Shown: in pieces, positions 55,785 through 64,000 of the stretch
How positions within the stretch are numbered: the stretch's first letter is position 1
Layout of the letters: each line of letters starts with the position of its first letter
DNA from: Phytophthora colocasiae
Taxonomy: Eukaryota > Oomycota > Peronosporomycetes > Peronosporales > Peronosporaceae
Length of the DNA: 64,000 bases
NCBI GenBank assembly: GCA_018806915.1
Contig: JAGKQI010000051.1
Location: 388,067-452,066 of the forward strand
Reading direction: 5' to 3'
Program-made: the position numbers and the translations under genes
Notes under the pieces: generated by a model
The model's input: only the letters and a program-made list of their open reading frames with translations
Database searches by the model: none
Told to the model about the DNA's origin: nothing

Positions 55785-56541
55785 ATCGCACAATTAAAAA
55801 CTTTACCACTTTCCTCACACGCCCTTACCTAACCACAACCACACACTCACCAAACGCACCAAAACGCACCAAAACGCACCAAAACGCAACACACATATAT
55901 TCTCACCGACAACCTCGCATACGCGCGCACCAACAACATATTGCCACTCAGACGCTACTGCTCTCCACATGATCGAAACGTTGCAGTCCAGGCGTCACCT
56001 CTGCCAGACTACACGACCAACTGCAATGCGTCAAAGCGTCCCCACCCTTATGAAATTGTCAAAAATCGACACTTGCATATCACCGCAACTAAGACCACAC
56101 CGCACACAAACACACTAGATACAAGGTGCGCACTAGACTGTCTGGTACATCGGACTCGGGAGGGTGAGCACCTGCACTAGCCCACAGCAAGAGCAGCCCG
56201 ACCGTCAGGAGTAGGCTTAGTAGGCTTCATACGTCAGCCTAAGTCTTCGGAGTCCCAAAAGCGGCGATGTTATGACAAGCTTACTATGCTCTGTTACTGC
56301 TCGTTCTATCATGAGCATGACGCCCGTCATCTGTGCACGACTTGTATACCCGGGATTATAACTGCGGACGGTTTTCACTCGAGATAGTCCAGAGTGGGTG
56401 AAAATAACATACTGTGACATCGTTGTTCGAGGCGAGATGAATGAGAAGACGTAGCTGCAGGCCAAGTAGGGTGCAATGTAAGTCTAGAAGAGTGGTCCGC
56501 CGTGGCAAAAGAGTGTGAGTATGTGGGGAAGACAAAAGAAG

Positions 56542-56613
56542 AGCCCCCAGGCGGGATCGAACCACCGACCTTTCGCTTACGAAGCGAGTGCTCTACCACT
56601 GAGCTATAGGGGC
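56542..56613 (-). tRNA. tRNA-Thr(CGT), unit 4
   Basis: Full-length copy, as in unit 2. Confidence 0.93.
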
Positions 56614-57071
56614 GTACGAATCAACACATCACAAAACGCAAAAACTCAAAAACGCAAAAACACAAAAACACAAAAACACAAAAACCAACATACTGGAACT
56701 GGACGCAACAAAACACACAACCTACTTCCAACTGCGCGACACTAATCCACCTCACCTACATGCACCACACTGCAAACTCGATGCCAGTTCCACTATTACC
56801 TCCGCCGTCTACATGCATGGCTCGCGTTCGACAAATTCCACAAATTCCACAAATGCATGTGCCTCTCGTTCAGGCAGCATCACGCAGCCGTAAGAAAAAG
56901 TGAAGAAGAAAAGAGGCTACCATATCATACCGACGCAAAGCCAATGAGGAAATCGCCCGGTTATGTAGTAGCAGTTATGGGTATTGAAAGCGTTAGGTGC
57001 GAATGTGGGATGAATGGTGTTGTGTGGTGGCTGTGTGTTGTTGGTTTGTGTTGCAGTTTTCGTTTTGTGTT

Positions 57072-57143
57072 GGGGGAATAGCTCAGTGGTAGAGCGCTGG
57101 ATTCCAGTCCCAGCGGTCGGGGGTTCGATCCCCTCTTCCCTCA
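57072..57143 (+). tRNA. tRNA-Trp(CCA), unit 4
   Basis: Full-length 72-nt copy identical to unit 1. Confidence 0.85.
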
Positions 57144-57298
57144 TCCTTTGTGCTTTTGCATGCCTGCGTGTCCATGCTGCAAACTTACACAGCTGCTTCT
57201 TCTTGCATCGCTACATCCCAAACACAATCACACGATGGTGAGAACAAAACTGTCTGCTCATTCCACACCAAAGGCACCAAGGCGGCTGCCAGCAAAAA

Positions 57299-57343
57299 GT
57301 GCGATACTTCTCGATTTATGCGTGTCATCCTTGCGCAGGGGCC

Positions 57344-57374
<31 letters not shown>

Positions 57375-57399
57375 TACGGATGACCACCGAAGTGGTTCC
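57299..57399 (-). ncRNA. U6: U6 snRNA, unit 4
   Basis: Full copy with T5 terminator. Confidence 0.95.
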
Positions 57400-57619
57400 T
57401 GTCTAGCCACTGCGCCGCATACCTATAAGTGCCGGATTTGGGCCTCACATCCAGAACCACTTCACTCCATTCAAGCAAACGGCCATGGACAAGAATGAAA
57501 TGACTTGACACATTCGAGCAACACCTTTCTACTGAGCCTTCCTTCTCTTCGTCGACTGATTAGATTAGGACAAGTGGCCACAGCGATGGTTCTTGAATGT
57601 GGCATGGAGAAAAGGAAAA

Positions 57620-57700
57620 CGACAGCTGTGAGATTCGAACTCACGCGGGTTGCCCCATTAACTTAGCAGGCTAACGCCTTAACCACTCGGCCAAGCTGTC
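57620..57700 (-). tRNA. tRNA-Ser(GCT), unit 4
   Basis: Identical to the unit 1 copy. Confidence 0.95.
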
Positions 57701-58590
57701 ATCGCACAATTAAAAACTTTACCACTTTCCTCACACGCCCTTACCTAACCACAACCACACACTCACCAAACGCACCAAAACGCACCAAAACGCACCAAAA
57801 CGCACCAAAACGCAACACACATATATTCTCACCGACAACCTCGCATACGCGCGCACCAACAACATATTGCCACTCAGACGCTACTGCTCTCCACATGATC
57901 GAAACGTTGCAGTCCAGGCGTCACCTCTGCCAAAACGTAACACGCATCTATTCTCACCGACAACCTCGCATACGCGCACCAACAACATATTGCCACTCAG
58001 ACGCTACTGCTCTCCACATGATCGAAACGTTGCAGTCCAGGCGTCACCTCTGCCAGACTACACGACCAACTGCAATGCGTCAAAGCGTCCCCACCCTTAT
58101 GAAATTGTCAAAAATCGACACTTGCATATCACCGCAACTAAGACCACACCGCACACAAACACACTAGATACAAGGTGCGCACTAGACTGTCTGGTACATC
58201 GGACTCGGGAGGGTGAGCACCTGCACTAGCCCACAGCAAGAGCAGCCCGACCGTCAGGAGTAGGCTTAGTAGGCTTCATACGTCAGCCTAAGTCTTCGGA
58301 GTCCCAAAAGCGGCGATGTTATGACAAGCTTACTATGCTCTGTTACTGCTCGTTCTATCATGAGCATGACGCCCGTCATCTGTGCACGACTTGTATACCG
58401 GGGATTATAACTGCGGACGGTTTTCACTCGAGATAGTCCAGAGTGGGTGAAAATAACATACTGTGACATCGTTGTTCGAGGCGAGATGAATGAGAAGACG
58501 TAGCTGCAGGCCAAGTAGGGTGCAATGTAAGTCTAGAAGAGTGGTCCGCCGTGGCAAAAGAGTGTGAGTATGTGGGGAAGACAAAAGAAG

Positions 58591-58662
58591 AGCCCCCAGG
58601 CGGGATCGAACCACCGACCTTTCGCTTACGAAGCGAGTGCTCTACCACTGAGCTATAGGGGC
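58591..58662 (-). tRNA. tRNA-Thr(CGT), unit 5
   Basis: Full-length copy, as in unit 2. Confidence 0.93.
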
Positions 58663-59120
58663 GTACGAATCAACACATCACAAAACGCAAAAACTCAAAA
58701 ACGCAAAAACACAAAAACACAAAAACACAAAAACCAACATACTGGAACTGGACGCAACAAAACACACAACCTACTTCCAACTGCGCGACACTAATCCACC
58801 TCACCTACATGCACCACACTGCAAACTCGATGCCAGTTCCACTATTACCTCCGCCGTCTACATGCATGGCTCGCATTCCACAAATGCCACAAATTCCACA
58901 AATGCATGTGCCTCTCGTTCAGGCAGCATCACGCAGCCGTAAGAAAAAGTGAAGAAGAAAAGAGGCTACCATATCATACCGACGCAAAGCCAATGAGGAA
59001 ATCGCCCGGTTATGTAGTAGCAGTTATGGGTATTGAAAGCGTTAGGTGCGAATGTGGGATGAATGGTGTTGTGTGGTGGCTGTGTGTTGTTGGTTTGTGT
59101 TGCAGTTTTCGTTTTGTGTT

Positions 59121-59180
59121 GGGGGAATAGCTCAGTGGTAGAGCGCTGGATTCCAGTGGGTTCGATCCCCTCTTCCCTCA
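59121..59180 (+). pseudogene. tRNA-Trp(CCA), internally deleted copy (unit 5)
   Basis: 60 nt; a 12-base deletion removes the 3' half of the anticodon stem, the variable loop and part of the T stem, so no cloverleaf is possible. Confidence 0.85.
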
Positions 59181-59335
59181 TCCTTTGTGCTTTTGCATGC
59201 CTGCGTGTCCATGCTGCAAACTTACACAGCTGCTTCTTCTTGCATCGCTACATCCCAAACACAATCACACGATGGTGAGAACAAAACTGTCTGCTCATTC
59301 CACACCAAAGGCACCAAGGCGGCTGCCAGCAAAAA

Positions 59336-59380
59336 GTGCGATACTTCTCGATTTATGCGTGTCATCCTTGCGCAGGGGCC

Positions 59381-59411
<31 letters not shown>

Positions 59412-59436
59412 TACGGATGACCACCGAAGTGGTTCC
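59336..59436 (-). ncRNA. U6: U6 snRNA, unit 5
   Basis: Full copy with T5 terminator. Confidence 0.95.
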
Positions 59437-59656
59437 TGTCTAGCCACTGCGCCGCATACCTATAAGTGCCGGATTTGGGCCTCACATCCAGAACCACTTC
59501 ACTCCATTCAAGCAAACGGCCATGGACAAGAATGAAATGACTTGACACATTCGAGCAACACCTTTCTACTGAGCCTTCCTTCTCTTCGTCGACTGATTAG
59601 ATTAGGACAAGTGGCCACAGCGATGGTTCTTGAATGTGGCATGGAGAAAAGGAAAA

Positions 59657-59737
59657 CGACAGCTGTGAGATTCGAACTCACGCGGGTTGCCCCATTAACT
59701 TAGCAGGCTAACGCCTTAACCACTCGGCCAAGCTGTC
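59657..59737 (-). tRNA. tRNA-Ser(GCT), unit 5
   Basis: Identical to the unit 1 copy. Confidence 0.95.
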
Positions 59738-60617
59738 ATCGCACAATTAAAAACTTTACCACTTTCCTCACACGCCCTTACCTAACCACAACCACACACT
59801 CACCAAACGCACCAAAACGCACCAAAACGCACCAAAACGCAACACACATATATTCTCACCGACAACCTCGCATACGCGCGCACCAACAACATATTGCCAC
59901 TCAGACGCTACTGCTCTCCACATGATCGAAACGTTGCAGTCCAGGCGTCACCTCTGCCAAAACGTAACACGCATCTATTCTCACCGACAACCTCGCATAC
60001 GCGCACCAACAACATATTGCCACTCAGACGCTACTGCTCTCCACATGATCGAAACGTTGCAGTCCAGGCGTCACCTCTGCCAGACTACACGACCAACTGC
60101 AATGCGTCAAAGCGTCCCCACCCTTATGAAATTGTCAAAAATCGACACTTGCATATCACCGCAACTAAGACCACACCGCACACAAACACACTAGATACAA
60201 GGTGCGCACTAGACTGTCTGGTACATCGGACTCGGGAGGGTGAGCACCTGCACTAGCCCACAGCAAGAGCAGCCCGACCGTCAGGAGTAGGCTTAGTAGG
60301 CTTCATACGTCAGCCTAAGTCTTCGGAGTCCCAAAAGCGGCGATGTTATGACAAGCTTACTATGCTCTGTTACTGCTCGTTCTATCATGAGCATGACGCC
60401 CGTCATCTGTGCACGACTTGTATACCGGGGATTATAACTGCGGACGGTTTTCACTCGAGATAGTCCAGAGTGGGTGAAAATAACATACTGTGACATCGTT
60501 GTTCGAGGCGAGATGAATGAGAAGACGTAGCTGCAGGCCAAGTAGGGTGCAATGTAAGTCTAGAAGAGTGGTCCGCCGTGGCAAAAGAGTGTGAGTATGT
60601 GGGGAAGACAAAAGAAG

Positions 60618-60689
60618 AGCCCCCAGGCGGGATCGAACCACCGACCTTTCGCTTACGAAGCGAGTGCTCTACCACTGAGCTATAGGGGC
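60618..60689 (-). tRNA. tRNA-Thr(CGT), unit 6
   Basis: Full-length copy, as in unit 2. Confidence 0.93.
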
Positions 60690-61163
60690 GTACGAATCAA
60701 CACATCACAAAACGCAAAATCTCAAAAACGCAAAAACACAAAAACACAAAAACACAAAAACACAAAAACACAAAAACCAACATACTGGAACTGGACGCAA
60801 CAAAACACACAACCTACTTCCAACTGCGCGACACTAATCCACCTCACCTACATGCACCACACTGCAAACTCGATGCCAGTTCCACTATTACCTCCGCCGT
60901 CTACATGCATGGCTCGCATTCCACAAATGCCACAAATTCCACAAATGCATGTGCCTCTCGTTCAGGCAGCATCACGCAGCCGTAAGAAAAAGTGAAGAAG
61001 AAAAGAGGCTACCATATCATACCGACGCAAAGCCAATGAGGAAATCGCCCGGTTATGTAGTAGCAGTTATGGGTATTGAAAGCGTTAGGTGCGAATGTGG
61101 GATGAATGGTGTTGTGTGGTGGCTGTGTGTTGTTGGTTTGTGTTGCAGTTTTCGTTTTGTGTT

Positions 61164-61235
61164 GGGGGAATAGCTCAGTGGTAGAGCGCTGGATTCCAGT
61201 CCCAGCGGTCGGGGGTTCGATCCCCTCTTCCCTCA
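61164..61235 (+). tRNA. tRNA-Trp(CCA), unit 6
   Basis: Full-length 72-nt copy identical to unit 1. Confidence 0.85.
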
Positions 61236-61390
61236 TCCTTTGTGCTTTTGCATGCCTGCGTGTCCATGCTGCAAACTTACACAGCTGCTTCTTCTTGCAT
61301 CGCTACATCCCAAACACAATCACACGATGGTGAGAACAAAACTGTCTGCTCATTCCACACCAAAGGCACCAAGGCGGCTGCCAGCAAAAA

Positions 61391-61435
61391 GTGCGATACT
61401 TCTCGATTTATGCGTGTCATCCTTGCGCAGGGGCC

Positions 61436-61466
<31 letters not shown>

Positions 61467-61491
61467 TACGGATGACCACCGAAGTGGTTCC
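61391..61491 (-). ncRNA. U6: U6 snRNA, unit 6
   Basis: Full copy with T5 terminator. Confidence 0.95.
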
Positions 61492-61711
61492 TGTCTAGCC
61501 ACTGCGCCGCATACCTATAAGTGCCGGATTTGGGCCTCACATCCAGAACCACTTCACTCCATTCAAGCAAACGGCCATGGACAAGAATGAAATGACTTGA
61601 CACATTCGAGCAACACCTTTCTACTGAGCCTTCCTTCTCTTCGTCGACTGATTAGATTAGGACAAGTGGCCACAGCGATGGTTCTTGAATGTGGCATGGA
61701 GAAAAGGAAAA

Positions 61712-61792
61712 CGACAGCTGTGAGATTCGAACTCACGCGGGTTGCCCCATTAACTTAGCAGGCTAACGCCTTAACCACTCGGCCAAGCTGTC
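61712..61792 (-). tRNA. tRNA-Ser(GCT), unit 6
   Basis: Identical to the unit 1 copy. Confidence 0.95.
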
Positions 61793-62549
61793 ATCGCACA
61801 ATTAAAAACTTTACCACTTTCCTCACACGCCCTTACCTAACCACAACCACACACTCACCAAACGCACCAAAACGCACCAAAACGCACCAAAACGCAACAC
61901 ACATATATTCTCACCGACAACCTCGCATACGCGCGCACCAACAACATATTGCCACTCAGACGCTACTGCTCTCCACATGATCGAAACGTTGCAGTCCAGG
62001 CGTCACCTCTGCCAGACTACACGACCAACTGCAATGCGTCAAAGCGTCCCCACCCTTATGAAATTGTCAAAAATCGACACTTGCATATCACCGCAACTAA
62101 GACCACACCGCACACAAACACACTAGATACAAGGTGCGCACTAGACTGTCTGGTACATCGGACTCGGGAGGGTGAGCACCTGCACTAGCCCACAGCAAGA
62201 GCAGCCCGACCGTCAGGAGTAGGCTTAGTAGGCTTCATACGTCAGCCTAAGTCTTCGGAGTCCCAAAAGCGGCGATGTTATGACAAGCTTACTATGCTCT
62301 GTTACTGCTCGTTCTATCATGAGCATGACGCCCGTCATCTGTGCACGACTTGTATACCGGGGATTATAACTGCGGACGGTTTTCACTCGAGATAGTCCAG
62401 AGTGGGTGAAAATAACATACTGTGACATCGTTGTTCGAGGCGAGATGAATGAGAAGACGTAGCTGCAGGCCAAGTAGGGTGCAATGTAAGTCTAGAAGAG
62501 TGGTCCGCCGTGGCAAAAGAGTGTGAGTATGTGGGGAAGACAAAAGAAG

Positions 62550-62621
62550 AGCCCCCAGGCGGGATCGAACCACCGACCTTTCGCTTACGAAGCGAGTGCT
62601 CTACCACTGAGCTATAGGGGC
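62550..62621 (-). tRNA. tRNA-Thr(CGT), unit 7
   Basis: Full-length copy, as in unit 2. Confidence 0.93.
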
Positions 62622-63079
62622 GTACGAATCAACACATCACAAAACGCAAAATCTCAAAAACGCAAAAACACAAAAACACAAAAACACAAAAACCAACATA
62701 CTGGAACTGGACGCAACAAAACACACAACCTACTTCCAACTGCGCGACACTAATCCACCTCACCTACATGCACCACACTGCAAACTCGATGCCAGTTCCA
62801 CTATTACCTCCGCCGTCTACATGCATGGCTCGCGTTCGACAAATTCCACAAATTCCACAAATGCATGTGCCTCTCGTTCAGGCAGCATCACGCAGCCGTA
62901 AGAAAAAGTGAAGAAGAAAAGAGGCTACCATATCATACCGACGCAAAGCCAATGAAGAAATCGCCCGGTTATGTAGTAGCAGTTATGGGTATTGAAAGCG
63001 TTAGGTGCGAATGTGGGATGAATGGTGTTGTGTGGTGGCTGTGTGTTGTTGGTTTGTGTTGCAGTTTTCGTTTTGTGTT

Positions 63080-63151
63080 GGGGGAATAGCTCAGTGGTAG
63101 AGCGCTGGATTCCAGTCCCAGCGGTCGGGGGTTCGATCCCCTCTTCCCTCA
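63080..63151 (+). tRNA. tRNA-Trp(CCA), unit 7
   Basis: Full-length 72-nt copy identical to unit 1; the last gene before element D. Confidence 0.85.
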
Positions 63152-63290
63152 TCCTTTGTGCTTTTGCATGCCTGCGTGTCCATGCTGCAAACTTACACAG
63201 CTGCTTATTCTTGCATCGCTACATCCCAAACACAATCACACGATGGTGAGAACAAAACTGTCTGCTCATCCACACCAAAGGCACCAAGGC

Positions 63291-63703
63291 TGTAACGGGG
63301 TTACACGGCGCTGCGCGCCTTGGCTACAATAGGTGTGGTATACACCATCCAGGTCACAAGTCACAGATCCGTGTACAACACATAGTGTTTCTCACACGTC
63401 ACACATGTAGCCAGTTGCTGGCTGTTAGCTCAGAGCCACACATTGCATTTAGACTAGGATTTAGTATGTTAGATACTAAATCCGTTACATTTAGGATTAG
63501 GGCAATAAAATCAATAAAAATCAGTTTGCATTTTACATAGTTAGTGTTAGTTCCTTTGTTATAGGGACACTGACTCTGTGAGTCCCGTATTAAGTGGACT
63601 ACTTGGTTCTTGTATAGAACCGAAGGCTAGTGCCTTGCAAGCAGGACTCTACGAGTCAACTAAACTTCCTCTGTGCCGTGCACACCTACGCAGCCCCGCT
63701 GCA
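63291..63703 (+). repeat. 5' LTR of element D
   Basis: 413 bp, TGTAAC...CTGCA. U3 is of A type but clearly diverged (for example from 63335 to 63420); R-U5 and the 11-bp hairpin are conserved. Confidence 0.9.
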
Positions 63704-63760
63704 TCTGGTAGCACTTGTAGTCAATTCAACTCCTGAGTTGAAGACTGTTTTTCTGTGAGA

Positions 63761-64000
63761 ATGGAGCCAGAAGCATACGCTCACTTGACTCCGAGTCAGC
63801 GGGACACGCTTAACAAGCTTACGTCCTTGCTGGGCCCGGAAGGTACGGCGCACCTTGCGTCCCAAGGGCCGGAGGCCGTCAACGCGCGCCTGGAGGCATT
63901 TGCCTCGTACGAAAACGCTCTCGTCGAGCACATTCAGCGGAATGTAAAGGAGTTAATCCTGCTCCGAGAGCTAAGCCCGTCACGCTCAGCGTGAAGACCT
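63761..64000 (+). pseudogene. Element D gag, partial
   Basis: ATG 63761 and [17 protein letters not shown] as in A and B. A one-base deletion in the A run near 63945 shifts the frame, so gag would end within the window after about 80 codons. The element is therefore probably defective. Confidence 0.8.

Larger units (their letters stand above)
49929..63290. repeat. Tandem array of about 2-kb units with tRNA and U6 genes (seven units)
   Basis: Unit starts (conserved CAACTGCAATGCGTCAAAGC) lie near 49929, 52069, 54118, 56016, 58065, 60092 and 62021, so period varies from 1.9 to 2.14 kb. Each full unit holds tRNA-Thr (minus), tRNA-Trp (plus), U6 (minus) and tRNA-Ser (minus). Length varies mainly through a 125-bp sub-repeat (one to three copies) and A/C-rich simple repeats. 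Unit 7 is cut by element D before its U6 gene. Units are almost identical, which implies ongoing homogenisation. Confidence 0.95.
63291..64000 (+). mobile_element. Element D: A-type Gypsy retrotransposon, 5' end only
   Basis: A third A/B-family element begins at TGTAAC 63291 inside array unit 7 and leaves the window. Its 3' end and target duplication cannot be seen; the left candidate is AAGGC (63286-63290). It interrupts the unit just before where the U6 terminator should be. Confidence 0.9.

Noticed and set aside
50129..62473. Repeated 70-80 codon open frames in every array unit (for example minus strand 50129-50377 and plus strand 50739-50963)
   Set aside because: They recur only because the 2-kb unit is repeated. 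They overlap tRNA, U6 and spacer sequence, occur on both strands, and show no protein motif.
49929..63290. CRISPR-like regular repeats
   Set aside because: Units are about 2 kb with tRNA and U6 genes; the 125-bp sub-repeats have no unique spacers. The genome is eukaryotic.

Overview
Organism. The window reads as nuclear DNA of an oomycete, most likely Peronosporales (Phytophthora-like). This is inferred from compact genes with short 50-70 bp GT-AG introns, gene neighbours only tens to a few hundred bases apart, then an abrupt change to retrotransposon-filled DNA. The Ty3/Gypsy element at the core carries both a chromodomain and a second, plant-like RNase H, the architecture described for the oomycete Chronos group. 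No bacterial operons, CRISPR arrays or rRNA were seen.

Gene island (1-10.7 kb). Five host genes sit close together: a six-exon type II membrane protein of unknown function (3-3345, minus), maleylacetoacetate isomerase/GST zeta (3536-4201, plus), a ten-exon DENND6 homologue (4241-6829, minus) that includes a GC-AG intron, a three-exon bacterial-type asparaginyl-tRNA synthetase with an organelle-like presequence (6948-8640, plus), and a heat-shock transcription factor (8972-10663, minus). Exon joins were worked out from splice sites and reading phase.

Nested retrotransposons (13.06-42.45 kb). Three Gypsy elements are stacked like dolls, each with its own target-site duplication (TSD). Element A (13062-42446, TSD AGATT) was hit in gag by element B (13965-35443, TSD TTAAG), and B was hit in gag by element C (15045-28926, TSD TGAC). 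A and B are close relatives with a chromodomain and a textbook -1 frameshift signal (GGGAAAC, 7-nt spacer, perfect 10-bp hairpin) at the gag end. C is the Chronos-like element. A and C each carry a long antisense ORF between pol and the 3' LTR. A itself split a 211-codon host-like ORF of unknown function whose halves lie at 12733-13061 and 42452-42758. A relic Tc1-type element (11430-12706) lies just upstream.

DNA-transposon zone (42.9-49.9 kb). A TTAA-flanked, piggyBac-like non-autonomous element (44539-48748) contains a complete Tc1/mariner element (46905-48497) with 246-bp near-perfect inverted repeats, TA flanks and an uninterrupted DD34E transposase.

Pol III array (49.93-63.29 kb). Seven tandem units of about 2 kb each carry tRNA-Thr(CGT), tRNA-Trp(CCA), U6 snRNA and tRNA-Ser(GCT). 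The seventh is cut by another A-type Gypsy element (element D) that runs off the window end. Several tRNA copies are visibly damaged.
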